Below, one piece after another: positions 46,801-55,368 of a stretch of 64,000 nucleotides of DNA. The notes beneath the pieces are model-generated. The model saw nothing but the letters and a program-made list of their open reading frames with translations, did not search any database and was not told where the DNA came from. This DNA is from Algibacter marinivivus (GTDB lineage: Bacteria > Bacteroidota > Bacteroidia > Flavobacteriales > Flavobacteriaceae), in NCBI RefSeq assembly GCF_003143755.1, contig NZ_QFRI01000003.1, positions 62,001 through 126,000 on the forward strand, read 5' to 3'. The position numbers were made by a program, and so were the translations under genes. Position 1 is the stretch's first letter. The number at the start of each line of letters is the position of its first letter.

Positions 46801-46952
46801 TTGTAAACGGGTTACCTAATGTATCTATTTCTAACAAAGTTGTTCCAAACAGAATTGAAAATCAAACACACACCGTTTTGCAACCCATAGAAAATAAAAA
46901 CTATAGTTTTATTAAAATTGAAATAAACACCTATATAGGAAACCCTAATTAA
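43863..46952 (+). CDS. Large membrane protein, PTPS-related/GT-C-like, with extracellular C-terminal domains
   Basis: 1029 aa. The first 580 or so residues hold about a dozen hydrophobic helices with a GT-C-like layout: D-A-L-I-H-L-F-F-A-D-H-Y in the first loop resembles the acidic motif of lipid-sugar-dependent transferases and the 6-pyruvoyl-tetrahydropterin-synthase-related membrane family. After a last helix (about 610-630) the soluble part contains an NTF2-like segment (about 640-740) and one or two Ig/FxLYD-like domains. It is probably the polymer-synthesis or transfer component of the locus. Stop and next ATG overlap by 1 bp. Catalysis is unproven. Confidence 0.7.
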   Translation: MKETSNKYLIVALLIGIAFHGTSIFFTLETTYDALIHLFFADHYANSWFEPWNYKWYTGFTVMSYPPLVHQSIAALSLIGGLKFGMFTVALISIVLFITGVYRFSLLITSNRTVAGYASILAVFSSSFVETLHIFGQLPSIIGISVLMHALPEIYLWLKTGRYKYLFTSLSLISVTVTSHHVTPIFGMIFFIFPLIGMVIMDVSREQVDSVKAITFKVFINSFFKLFKRIISFGMLSLVIIVGCILPYWINSKNNPITQVPIPHGSRDNFLEITSSGLVFFLIPWGVLLILLPYIFYRYYSKRYLFFGLSITILTVLGTGGTTFIPRLFLGETAFNILTLDRFTLWASIMSLPLFGEFVYRFVEGDLKQLIQDKFGAIYHRLIGGILAGLFLFMTIFTMSLSYFRPSQPQQIKMLPIINFLNQDQHDNWRYMTLGFGDQMAWLSAQTNAMSVDGNYHSARRLPELTTRPIERLENSKFKGVEGIGSLQQFLTTPEKYNFKYIFSNDKFYDPILYFCGWQRLRQLENGIQVWEKLNVPPVSSILPKEDVAKWLKILWGIMPFLTVLIAFILNIQMLWINTLKTKAKAIPEFLKFQNNYTKFSRGLLRITHVWSIILAIIVFYGVHLFYIKNDAHHSPENALLAYYDALDFKEFETAYSLINPESNLPIAQYMLEISVTDGLLSSYAKLDAIETIVTSKTDSLATVKVNTKWITPLEKINKTDYKTLVKLKGKWYVNPEDIDLDLPPDQLYSDNVTKYFNQGRRRITTEQTHHEDVLKQPVLEILSAKLVKHNGSYALIGEVQNIDNVPADVVLKGTLYNDDNKQLATYNAKYHVKHKLMPKEVSSFKINFEGIAWSRTQDSIPKTFNPDEFTPVEFEEQPTKFNLQVAGNVSGSDLYKGTSISDLDISEEQITGKLFNSGLAEVTIPQLLFTYYDQHKNMLWVDHQFIAEGIRQQRQQSFDYPILKNDTIQVINEDMKNCFVNGLPNVSISNKVVPNRIENQTHTVLQPIENKNYSFIKIEINTYIGNPN

Positions 46953-48154
46953 TGACATTGAAATATACATATTTACTTTTTTATGTATGGATGGTTTTAC
47001 TATCAATGCCTTCCTATGCAAACAATGGAGCTATAGAATTGATTACTAAAACCACTCAATTTGAAGCTGGTCAATCTATTAGCTTAAAGTTTTCTAATAC
47101 TGATAACGAGACACCAAGTTTGTATGTAAGTAACAGTTATGGCTCTACTATAATTAAGCCCGAAATAGATTCAGGAATTCTAAATTATCAAATCCCACAA
47201 TCTATAAGTAATAAAACAGGAGTTGTTAATTGGAAATTGTTAGCAAATAATTCGCTTTCTGGGGCATTTACAATTATATCCAAACAAAAGGCAGTAGCTC
47301 TAGAAACGTATTTAGGTCCACCAAGTATTCAAGCTGGCGGAACAGATTACTCCATGCTTGTTGTTATCCCCACAGATTATTTAGATAACCCTTTAGCTGA
47401 TAGCACCAAGGTTACCGTTAAACATCAGTTTTTAGACAATCAAAATGAAGAGGTCGTTCTTATGAAAAACAGAATTGCTTATAAAAACATCTATTCAGAA
47501 ACCAAAACAGGTCGAATTTTAGTGTCTTCAGAATGTTTGGGATTCAATTCAAAAGAATATACGGTTAATGTACTTCCCGCTATACCAACAGATTTTAATA
47601 TTTCGCATAGTAGAAATCATGACTATGCAGATGGCAATCAAATTACCACATTTTCTACGTCAATAATTAAAGATCAATTCGGGAATTTAGTGAGTGATGG
47701 CACTTATATTGATTTTTTTATCACAAACCGTTCAAACCATATTTTAAAAACTTCTAGCACAACTATAAAAGGGATTGCTGTTGCAAAAATGATTCATCCA
47801 GATCATGAAGACCAATGGACAGTTAAAGCCTTTGTAGAAGGTATGGCAGAAAGTAAACCCATTGAGTTAGCATACAAAACGATCATCTCAGATTTTAACG
47901 TGCTATTTTCAGAAGATTATAGAACGGTAACTATAGGGCCTTTAAAAAGTTTCATGAATCAAATGGTGCCTGATGGCTTAGAAGTATCGCTTTCAGTTTT
48001 TCAAAATGAGATAAAATTAAATACACTTACTAAAAGTTCTTTTGAAGGCTATGCCACATTCAAATTAGATACCAACAACTTCCCTAGTGAAAACTATACG
48101 CTTAAAATTGAAACCGCTGGTGTACAGAAAACATATCCGAATGTAAAGCTATGA
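46952..48154 (+). CDS. Exported multi-domain Ig-like protein
   Basis: 400 aa with a signal sequence (cleavage near S-Y-A-N). The rest is a row of beta-sandwich Ig-like domains (for example D-S-T-K-V-T-V-K-H-Q-F and I-K-D-Q-F-G-N-L-V-S-D-G-T, which resembles the invasin/intimin Big_1 type). Likely a periplasmic or surface scaffold for the polysaccharide machine. Start overlaps the previous stop by 1 bp and its end overlaps the next start by 4 bp, so the three genes are translationally coupled. Confidence 0.65.
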   Translation: MTLKYTYLLFYVWMVLLSMPSYANNGAIELITKTTQFEAGQSISLKFSNTDNETPSLYVSNSYGSTIIKPEIDSGILNYQIPQSISNKTGVVNWKLLANNSLSGAFTIISKQKAVALETYLGPPSIQAGGTDYSMLVVIPTDYLDNPLADSTKVTVKHQFLDNQNEEVVLMKNRIAYKNIYSETKTGRILVSSECLGFNSKEYTVNVLPAIPTDFNISHSRNHDYADGNQITTFSTSIIKDQFGNLVSDGTYIDFFITNRSNHILKTSSTTIKGIAVAKMIHPDHEDQWTVKAFVEGMAESKPIELAYKTIISDFNVLFSEDYRTVTIGPLKSFMNQMVPDGLEVSLSVFQNEIKLNTLTKSSFEGYATFKLDTNNFPSENYTLKIETAGVQKTYPNVKL

Positions 48155-49668
48155 CAGGTATAAATAAAAACATATTGCGTAGTGTTTTAGTGCTGTCTTA
48201 CATCGCTATTATTGCTTTGGTACTATTTGGCATTGGCAGTTTATACAGCTATTTAAACACGGGAGCCGACCGAAGTACTATGCTGCATACCGAAATTAAA
48301 AAGATAGACCAATACTTACCAAAACTGGAATGGGCGCCTTTAAATAATGAAGGCAGACCTATGGATGCACAAACTCTAAATGCACTTCAAAATGATTATT
48401 TAGATGCTTGGTATGTAAAACATGTGGCCTATAAAACGAATACACTAGCAGGTATTGAAGATTATTATACTGAAAATGCTAGAAAAAACATAACTGCCTT
48501 TGTAGCTCAAAATAAATTAAATCATATTGCTATTGAGGGCACTACTTTAGAGCATCATCTTTCGCTTGATTTTTTTAGTGAAGATGGCCAATTAGCTGTT
48601 GTTACAGATAAAAATGTTATTGAATTTAAACGTGTTTTTGAAAATTACACGCTCCAACTAGAAACCAAAGAGCAGTCTACTTATAAACTTATTTTTCTTT
48701 TAGAAGATGGCTTTTGGCGTATCCGACACATGATAAAGGAAAAAAGCAAAGATTATAAAAATAAATTTGCTCATGCCAGTACTGAAGTTTCAAAAGTAAA
48801 AGGTATTAACTATTATCCTCAAGCTTCTCCCTGGGACATGTATGGCGATAAGTTTGATGCTGCTATTATTACTAAAGATTTTAAAATCATAAAAGAAGCA
48901 GGCTTAAACAGTATCAGAATATTTATTCCTTATGAAGATTTTGGAAAAGCCAATGTGAAACCTGAAAAACTAACGAAACTAAAAACTGTTTTAAATTTAG
49001 CTGAAGCTGAAAAGTTAAAAGTAGTAGCCACATTATTTGATTTTTATGGCGACTACACAGTTTTAAATTGGACGTTGAATCAACATCACGCTGAAACAAT
49101 AGTATCTGCATTAAAAGATCATTCCGCTCTTTTGGCTTGGGATATTAAAAACGAACCTAATTTAGATTTTGAATCAAGACATAAAGATTTAGTAATCGCA
49201 TGGCTTGATAACATGATTGATTTAGTAAAATCTACAGACCCAAAACATCCTGTAACCATTGGTTGGTCTAATGCAGAAAGTGCTACAATTCTAAAAGATA
49301 AACTAGACTTTATTAGTTTTCATTACTATGAAGATTTGGATGATTTAGAAGCTACATACAAGCATTTAAAATCTGAAGTTACTAATAAAACTATAGCTAT
49401 TACAGAATTCGGGCTGTCGTCTTACAAAGGATTTTGGAATCCTTTTGGGAATAATGAAGACGATCAAAGTGACTATCATAAAAAAGCACAAGGTATTTTT
49501 AGTGAAAACGATATCAATTTTATGTCTTGGACACTTTACGACTTTACTGAAATACCAAAAGAAGTCGTTGGACGACTCCCTTGGCGAAAACAGGCCCAAG
49601 AACATTTTGGATTTATTGACCAAAATGGAGAGACTAAGCCCGCTTTTAAATATATTTCCAAAAAATAG
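48151..49668 (+). CDS. Membrane-anchored glycoside hydrolase (GH5-like)
   Basis: 505 aa. An N-terminal membrane helix (about 10-32) anchors it; residues about 70-200 form an NTF2-like domain that ends in D-G-F-W-R-I-R-H-M; from about 215 a TIM-barrel hydrolase follows: G-L-N-S-I-R-I-F-I-P, W-D-I-K-N-E-P-N (acid/base Glu), H-Y-Y-E and I-A-I-T-E-F-G (nucleophile Glu). Hydrolases of this type are often built into exopolysaccharide operons to trim or release polymer. It ends the three-gene plus-strand unit. The polysaccharide substrate is unknown. Confidence 0.8.
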   Translation: MTGINKNILRSVLVLSYIAIIALVLFGIGSLYSYLNTGADRSTMLHTEIKKIDQYLPKLEWAPLNNEGRPMDAQTLNALQNDYLDAWYVKHVAYKTNTLAGIEDYYTENARKNITAFVAQNKLNHIAIEGTTLEHHLSLDFFSEDGQLAVVTDKNVIEFKRVFENYTLQLETKEQSTYKLIFLLEDGFWRIRHMIKEKSKDYKNKFAHASTEVSKVKGINYYPQASPWDMYGDKFDAAIITKDFKIIKEAGLNSIRIFIPYEDFGKANVKPEKLTKLKTVLNLAEAEKLKVVATLFDFYGDYTVLNWTLNQHHAETIVSALKDHSALLAWDIKNEPNLDFESRHKDLVIAWLDNMIDLVKSTDPKHPVTIGWSNAESATILKDKLDFISFHYYEDLDDLEATYKHLKSEVTNKTIAITEFGLSSYKGFWNPFGNNEDDQSDYHKKAQGIFSENDINFMSWTLYDFTEIPKEVVGRLPWRKQAQEHFGFIDQNGETKPAFKYISKK

Positions 49669-49670
49669 TT

Positions 49671-50873
49671 TTACACAACTGCTACACTAGATTTTGTTTT
49701 CTTTGAAATAATAGTTTCAAAGGACTCTAAATACATATCTGCAATTTTAGACATCGGGTGTGCCGTAGCCGCTTTATAATTGGCTTTACCTAATGCCGTT
49801 CTATAAGTTTCGTTTGTCACTATGTTTTCAATAGCAGTCGCTAAACTTTCTACTGATGTTGGCTCGAAAAACTCCCCTCTATACCCTTCATCTTGTACTA
49901 ACAACGCTAAATCTCCTAAATCTGGCATTACTACCGCTTTACCATAACTTCCAGCTTGGTGAAGTACGCCTGAGCTTCCTGTTGTTGATGTATATGGAAA
50001 TACAACTACAGCACTTTCATTAAATAAAGTTGGAACTTCATGTTCTTCTACATAACCAGTAAAACGCAATTGTGGCACATGCTTGTAATCTTCTTGTACT
50101 TTAGCTAAATAACCTGGTACGTTTGGATTATCGGTTCCAGCAATTACAACTTCTAAATTTAATCCTGTAGATTGTCTTACTTTTTCAACAGCCTCAATCA
50201 TACCCTCAACTTTTTTATACGTTCCAAACTTTCCAAAAGTCATAATTTGTATAGGAGAAGTTGAAACTTTATAATCTGGTTCTTCAGGAATTTCAAACGT
50301 ACCATGCGGAATTAACTTTACGTTTGTTGCATTATATTTTTCTTCCAAAATATCAACATACTTTTGCATCGTAACAGCAACAGTATCTGCTTGAAGAATT
50401 AATCGCGTTAAACTTGAACCTATAAATCCGTAAATTTTTTGCATCAATTTATTACTTGTGAACCCTGCACTTCCCAAATCTACTTCTTCAAGAATATTAT
50501 GTAATAACACAATATTTGGAATCTTTTTTAGCTTACAAACTAATGGCAACATTAAACCTAAGGCAGCAGCCACTTTTTTATCTCCAAATTTCATAAACTG
50601 TAAATTGAATAAAACAGCATCTGGTTTAACTTGGTTTATAGCTTTAGTTACATTTAAAATGTTTGCATAGCTATTAAATGTCCAACATTCTTTTATTGTT
50701 ATTTTACAACCTGCTTCTGTAAATTCAACATCTTTTTTACCTTCAGTAGTATCTGTTAATAATACCAATTCTGTAACATCTTCTTTTTGTCTAAAGTGTT
50801 TTACCAAATGGTATGCATATTCATTTAAAGTTACTTTACTTGGTGGATATGCTGTTACGATTGCTAATTTCAT
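49671..50873 (-). CDS. Glycosyltransferase family 4
   Basis: 400 aa, GT-B fold. N-terminal Rossmann domain (A-I-V-T-A-Y-P-P-S), C-terminal domain with M-T-F-G-K-F-G-T-Y-K-K, F-T-G-Y-V-E-E-H-E-V and the E-x7-E-like region in F-P-Y-T-S-T-T-G-S-S-G-V-L-H-Q-A-G-S-Y-G-K. It adds sugars from nucleotide donors, probably to a lipid-linked repeat unit. It is transcribed from its own site-b promoter. Donor and acceptor are unknown. Confidence 0.88.
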   Translation of the reverse strand: MKLAIVTAYPPSKVTLNEYAYHLVKHFRQKEDVTELVLLTDTTEGKKDVEFTEAGCKITIKECWTFNSYANILNVTKAINQVKPDAVLFNLQFMKFGDKKVAAALGLMLPLVCKLKKIPNIVLLHNILEEVDLGSAGFTSNKLMQKIYGFIGSSLTRLILQADTVAVTMQKYVDILEEKYNATNVKLIPHGTFEIPEEPDYKVSTSPIQIMTFGKFGTYKKVEGMIEAVEKVRQSTGLNLEVVIAGTDNPNVPGYLAKVQEDYKHVPQLRFTGYVEEHEVPTLFNESAVVVFPYTSTTGSSGVLHQAGSYGKAVVMPDLGDLALLVQDEGYRGEFFEPTSVESLATAIENIVTNETYRTALGKANYKAATAHPMSKIADMYLESFETIISKKTKSSVAVV

Positions 50874-50909
50874 AAGTTTCGTTTTTAATGTTATTTATTA
50901 ATTACTCTA

Positions 50910-50980
50910 CAAATTTGGGGTTTTATTCATCTAAAATCAGTCACTTGTAGACCGGATGACCTTTAGTGTAGACGAATGGT
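50910..50980 (-). promoter_or_regulatory. LytTR-type site b with promoter of GT4 gene
   Basis: Half-sites TTGTAGACCGGATGAC (50945) and GTGTAGACGAATGG (50966) are exactly 21 bp apart. A -7-like box (minus CAAATTTG, one mismatch to TAnnTTTG) lies at 50910-50917, 28 bp away. The upstream neighbour is the 3' end of the flippase gene, so this promoter serves GT4 alone. Confidence 0.65.
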
Positions 50981-50993
50981 AATTCTCTTTAGA

Positions 50994-52244
50994 TTAAGCT
51001 ATTTTAGATTTTAATTGATTGTATTTAAAAAAGGATAATTGAATGCACAATAATAATAACATAGCTATAATTTGCATGTGCACCACTTGTTCTAAGCTAT
51101 CATGATAAAAAATAACTAATCCCATTTGAAGCATTCCAAATAGCCCTGAAATTACTACGGGAACATATTTATCTAAAGACAAGTAGTAATATGCAAAAAT
51201 ATTAGAGATAGCAAACATTGAGGTAGCAACAGCATATTTCCACAACAAAGGCGCCATGGCTATGTAACTATCTCCAAAAAGCAGCGTGATAATCGTTTCT
51301 GGAAAACTTAAACAAACCACAATAATACTTATTGAAATAGCTGCTATATAACCCACATACTTAAAAAGTGTTGGTGCTGTTTCTTTCCCTTCTTTTTTAA
51401 GTTGAACTACAGTTGGCAGCAACAACATAACAAACATCCAAGCGATGAAGTAAACAATGCGACCAATTAAAGCTAAAGACGCATACAAACCTGCCTCATA
51501 TGATTCAAAGTAATGCTTTACTAAAAGAATATCACTATTATTTATTATGATTTGTGTGAGTTCATAAAATGCAGTTATTATAAAGAAACTTTTTATTTCT
51601 TTTGAATGTGTTTTACTTAATACCAATGCTTTTTTTGGAATGATACTTGGGAATTTAAAAGGAATCAACCCAAATACAAATGATGCTAGAATACCAACCG
51701 CAATAACAACTGACGATTGGATATCGAAAATTAAAATAAGTCCAAGGGTAATAATTAATCTACTTAACATTTCGCCTTGATATGTTATCGATAATGCTTT
51801 AAAAGCTTTTTTGCCTTGAAATATTCCCCTGTTCACACTCATTAAAAAATAAAGTGGTACACCACAACCAAAAACAATAAACATATTTGATGATGATGTA
51901 TTAAATAGGTTTTGCAATTGGTTTGCAAACATTATAATGAGTATTCCCATTAAAACGCCAACCAAAAGTGCATTTTTATATACTTTAGAAATAAAACTTT
52001 TAAACACTTCGTTTTCAAAAAGTACAGAGAATTTTGCGGTAACTAACTGAAATGTCATAGCTGCAAAACTCAATACTAATAAAAATGTAATGAGTACTGC
52101 CGCATCTGCAAATTGCGCTGGTCCTAATAGTCTCCCAAGAATTAAATTATATAAATAATTCCCACCGTTTACAACAAGAACACTTAACATAAATAATTGC
52201 TCTGGCGAAATTTTTTTAGATTTTAAAGTGGCTATAATTTGCAT
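50994..52244 (-). CDS. Wzx-like polysaccharide flippase
   Basis: 416-aa integral membrane protein with about 12 predicted helices, of the MVF/PST flippase superfamily. It should move undecaprenyl-linked oligosaccharide to the outer leaflet. Landmarks: L-G-R-L-L-G-P-A-Q-F-A-D near helix 1 and Y-E-A-G-L-Y-A-S-L-A-L-I-G-R in the middle. It follows the STAS gene by 32 bp on the same strand and is probably co-transcribed from the site-c promoter. Confidence 0.85.
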   Translation of the reverse strand: MQIIATLKSKKISPEQLFMLSVLVVNGGNYLYNLILGRLLGPAQFADAAVLITFLLVLSFAAMTFQLVTAKFSVLFENEVFKSFISKVYKNALLVGVLMGILIIMFANQLQNLFNTSSSNMFIVFGCGVPLYFLMSVNRGIFQGKKAFKALSITYQGEMLSRLIITLGLILIFDIQSSVVIAVGILASFVFGLIPFKFPSIIPKKALVLSKTHSKEIKSFFIITAFYELTQIIINNSDILLVKHYFESYEAGLYASLALIGRIVYFIAWMFVMLLLPTVVQLKKEGKETAPTLFKYVGYIAAISISIIVVCLSFPETIITLLFGDSYIAMAPLLWKYAVATSMFAISNIFAYYYLSLDKYVPVVISGLFGMLQMGLVIFYHDSLEQVVHMQIIAMLLLLCIQLSFFKYNQLKSKIA

Positions 52245-52276
52245 GACTTTAGTTTTAAAAATTAGTATTCTTTTAA

Positions 52277-52555
52277 TTATGCTGCTACTGACATATTAAT
52301 AGATTCATAAATGTCTTTACAACCATAACCAATCACTGAAAACGCTTTATTATAAAATTCTGCTGCTTCAAAAAGATCCTCTATAACTTTCAAGCCATTC
52401 TTATCAATAGCTGTAACCTTATCAATATTTATGGTTAGAGATTTTGAATAAGCTAATAAGAACTCTAAATGATTTTTAAATTGTTTTACTGTAGTATTAT
52501 TAATAGTGCCTTCTACTAAAAATGTTCCGTTGTTCTCTTTAATTCTAAGTGCCAT
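52277..52555 (-). CDS. STAS-domain protein without the phosphorylatable Ser
   Basis: 92 aa, one STAS domain: strand G-T-F-L-V-E-G-T-I, then the switch loop A-I-D-K-N-G-L-K-V-I where anti-sigma antagonists have D-S-S-G. The usual phosphorylated Ser is Lys/Asn here, so regulation must be by another way or the protein is constitutively active as a binding module. It heads the STAS-flippase unit at LytTR site c. Confidence 0.8.
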   Translation of the reverse strand: MALRIKENNGTFLVEGTINNTTVKQFKNHLEFLLAYSKSLTINIDKVTAIDKNGLKVIEDLFEAAEFYNKAFSVIGYGCKDIYESINMSVAA

Positions 52556-52593
52556 ACTATTTTTTTTAATTAATATTGTTTTGTTTTCTGGTA

Positions 52594-52663
52594 CAAAGAT
52601 GCTTTAAGAATCAGCGTAAGACTCTTGAATTTCGTTCAGGTGCAAGTTGCTGTAGACGAATGA
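52594..52663 (-). promoter_or_regulatory. LytTR-type site c with promoter of STAS gene
   Basis: Strong half-site CTGTAGACGAATGAT (52650) plus a weaker one at 52629 (ATTTCGTTCAGGTG), 21 bp apart. A -7-like box (minus CATCTTTG) is at 52594-52601, 28 bp from the weaker half-site. The strong half-site lies within the loop of the inverted repeat 52637-52691. Confidence 0.55.
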
Positions 52664-52691
52664 TTCAATACTATTGATTAACTTGCACCTG
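52637..52691. repeat. 12-bp inverted repeat around LytTR site c
   Basis: CAGGTGCAAGTT (52637-52648) and AACTTGCACCTG (52680-52691) are perfect inverted copies with 31 bp between them, enclosing the strong LytTR-type half-site. It lies between the divergent STAS and TPR-barrel genes. Confidence 0.7.
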
Positions 52692-52709
52692 TAATAAATT
52701 AAACACACT

Positions 52710-54770
52710 ATGCCCTTTAAAAAATATCTACTATTACTAGTCTTATCTGTATCTACCTTTATATATGCACAAAACATGCAAGAAGGTTTTACCTATTTAG
52801 AAACTGGTAAATACCAAGAAGCAGAATCTTTTTTTGAAACTATTCTAAAAGACTATCCCGATAATAAAACAGCAAAACTATGTTATGGGCGTGCTTTGGG
52901 TTTACAAGGCGCATCAGAAAAGGCTGTTACTATTTTTACCGATTTACTAAAATTATATCCCAACGATTTTGAAATTAAACTCAACTACGCAGAGTCTTTA
53001 CTTTGGGATAAAAACTACAGCGATGCTAAAGCGTTTTATGAAAACTTAATTAAAGAAGATGATAAAAGTTTCCCTGCGCTTTTAGGCTATGCCAATTCCC
53101 TATCCAATCTTAAAATATATGATGACGCCTTAGTTTATGTAAATAAAGCTTTGGAAGTATTACCAGGAAACCCAAATGCGTTAACCTCAAAAAAGTATAT
53201 TTATTTGGGCTATGCGTATCAAAATCAACAAGCTCAGAACTACGAGGAAGCAGAACGTTTATTAAAAGAAAATTTAGATCTTTTTAAAGATGATAAAGAC
53301 ACACTTTTAAATCTTGCCAACCTCTATTTAATTGCTGGCGAATTTGATAACGCTGAAACCACATACAACACCATAGCCAATACGCCAGAAAACAAGACAG
53401 TAGCACTAAACGGATTAGCCTTAGTAAAACATTTAAAAGGCAAAGAAAAAGAAGCTTTAAATATTAGTGAGGAAGCTTACAATACGATTTCAAACTTAAA
53501 TGATGCAACACTAATACAACAAACCAAAGAGCGTTACATTCAAGCGCTTATTTGGAATAAAAAATATAAAGATGCACAGGTTTTAATTGATACATTGCAT
53601 AAAGCAGAACCCAACGAAAACTGGATTTTAGCCTTACGTGCTACTTTAAACATTTATAAAAGTGATTTTAAGAAAAGTGTTGCGGACTACAACCGCATTT
53701 TAGAAAATGATAGTAGTTCTTTTGATGGCAATTTAGGAAAAGCCAATGCCTTAAAAGCTTTAGGAAAATATGATGAAGCCTACCAATCCGCAGAAAATAC
53801 TTTAACCTTTTATGACAAGCAAAAAGATGCTACCAATTTTATTACAAGCCTAAACACAAGTTTTACACCGTTTTGGGAAACCAAAGCCTCCTACTCTTTT
53901 GATAATGGCGATAACAAAGCCTTTGCAGTACAAACGAATATAGAATTTCCAACTTCAACCAAATTTAAGTGGTTGGCGCGTTATGGCTACAGAACAACAA
54001 CCAATAAAGTCACTAATTTTGATGCCACATCAAACGATTTTTCATTAGGTTTAGCCTACCAAATATTACCAAATATTACGTTTAAAGGAACTGCTGGCGT
54101 TACCTCTGCCAAAGCAAACACAAGCAATTACACGCAATTGGTAACCGATTTAGCCTTAAACATAAAACCCTTTAAACTGCAAGTTTTAGATATTGGCTAT
54201 AAAAGTGAAATACAAAGTTTTAATGCCGAATTATTAGATCGGGAAATCGTGATGAATAACCTGTACGCCAATTATAACCTAAGCACCAACTTTAATTTAG
54301 GATGGTTTACACAATATTTTTACACGTGGCAAAACGATGATAATGCTAGAAACTTATTGTTTACCTCGCTTTACTACAACATACTAGCCAAACCTGCTTT
54401 AAAAGCGGGTTTAAATTACCAATACATTACGTTTAAAAACCAAGTGCCAACTATTTATTTTAGCCCAGAACAATTTAACGCTGCCGAAGTATTTGTAAAT
54501 ATTATTAAAGATGAAGCCATTACTAAACCTAAGGCGTGGTTTTATGAGTTAACTGCGGCCACAGGTTTACAATATATTGAAGATGATACCAGCCAAAGCA
54601 CCTACCGCATACAAGGAAAATTAGGGTATAAATTTACTGAACGTGCTTTATTAAACTTGTATGGTACCCGAAGTAATATTGCCTCAGCTACTGCAGCTGG
54701 TTTTACTTTTAATGAAATTGGGCTGCAGTTTAAGTGGTATTTGTGTGAGTTTCCTGGGTTTAGGGAATAA
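52710..54770 (+). CDS. TPR plus YaiO-type outer-membrane beta-barrel protein
   Basis: 686 aa: signal peptide (I-Y-A-Q), then about ten TPR motifs (residues 25-380; e.g. G-K-Y-Q-E-A-E-S-F-F-E-T-I-L), then a C-terminal barrel (about 390-686) of the YaiO family. This TPR-barrel layout is the one used for polysaccharide export across the outer membrane (compare BcsC, PgaA, AlgK/AlgE). It should be the exit pore of this locus. Divergent from the STAS gene behind the 12-bp inverted repeat. The TPR part would contact periplasmic components, such as the Ig-like protein. Confidence 0.82.
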   Translation: MPFKKYLLLLVLSVSTFIYAQNMQEGFTYLETGKYQEAESFFETILKDYPDNKTAKLCYGRALGLQGASEKAVTIFTDLLKLYPNDFEIKLNYAESLLWDKNYSDAKAFYENLIKEDDKSFPALLGYANSLSNLKIYDDALVYVNKALEVLPGNPNALTSKKYIYLGYAYQNQQAQNYEEAERLLKENLDLFKDDKDTLLNLANLYLIAGEFDNAETTYNTIANTPENKTVALNGLALVKHLKGKEKEALNISEEAYNTISNLNDATLIQQTKERYIQALIWNKKYKDAQVLIDTLHKAEPNENWILALRATLNIYKSDFKKSVADYNRILENDSSSFDGNLGKANALKALGKYDEAYQSAENTLTFYDKQKDATNFITSLNTSFTPFWETKASYSFDNGDNKAFAVQTNIEFPTSTKFKWLARYGYRTTTNKVTNFDATSNDFSLGLAYQILPNITFKGTAGVTSAKANTSNYTQLVTDLALNIKPFKLQVLDIGYKSEIQSFNAELLDREIVMNNLYANYNLSTNFNLGWFTQYFYTWQNDDNARNLLFTSLYYNILAKPALKAGLNYQYITFKNQVPTIYFSPEQFNAAEVFVNIIKDEAITKPKAWFYELTAATGLQYIEDDTSQSTYRIQGKLGYKFTERALLNLYGTRSNIASATAAGFTFNEIGLQFKWYLCEFPGFRE

Positions 54771-54860
54771 ATGGAAACAGTTTTGTATGAAGCTCGTTGT
54801 TAAAAATCAGCTATGATTTTCCACCGTTACCGAAAGAGAACGAATTGCAGTATAGCTCAT

Positions 54861-55355
54861 TTAAAATTTTAAACCATAATTCTTATTCATTTCATTTTTA
54901 ACTTTAGACATATCAATACCTTTCTTCTCGGAATATTCAATTAAATCTAGTTCAATCGAAACCTTTAATTTTTGTGCTTTTAATGTTATGGACTTAGTTC
55001 TTTTAAATAATTCATTAAAAAACGAATCTGTCTTATAATTATTTTTATCGATTGTAATACTCTCATGAACTAACCAATTTCTTTCTTTGAGGAGGCTTGA
55101 TAATTCAGTTTCCAATGAATTAGGCAATAATGATTCATCTTTGGCAATTTTTATTGCCCGTCCAAAAGTATAAAATTGTTGTTTTTTTAAAAGATCATCT
55201 GCTACTTTCTTTTGGTCAGGTTCTGTTTTTTTTAGAATAATTAAATGGCTTAAAGCGTCTTCTAATATTTGAACTGCACATAGAGATTCTCCTAAACAAG
55301 TATAAAGATTTATTTCTTTTTCTGAGGTTTCTTTGAAGTTAATTTTTTTAACCAT
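54861..55355 (-). CDS. Small HEPN-like protein
   Basis: 164 aa, all-helical by composition. It contains E-R-N-W-L-V-H-E (about residue 90), an R-x4-H motif characteristic of HEPN RNases and of HEPN-type toxins, followed by more helices. I do not recognise the family by name. It is the last of a group of defence-like genes on this strand. A -33/-7 promoter precedes it (55387-55416). An RNase function is inferred from the motif alone. Confidence 0.55.
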   Translation of the reverse strand: MVKKINFKETSEKEINLYTCLGESLCAVQILEDALSHLIILKKTEPDQKKVADDLLKKQQFYTFGRAIKIAKDESLLPNSLETELSSLLKERNWLVHESITIDKNNYKTDSFFNELFKRTKSITLKAQKLKVSIELDLIEYSEKKGIDMSKVKNEMNKNYGLKF

Positions 55356-55368
55356 GATTATTATAGAA

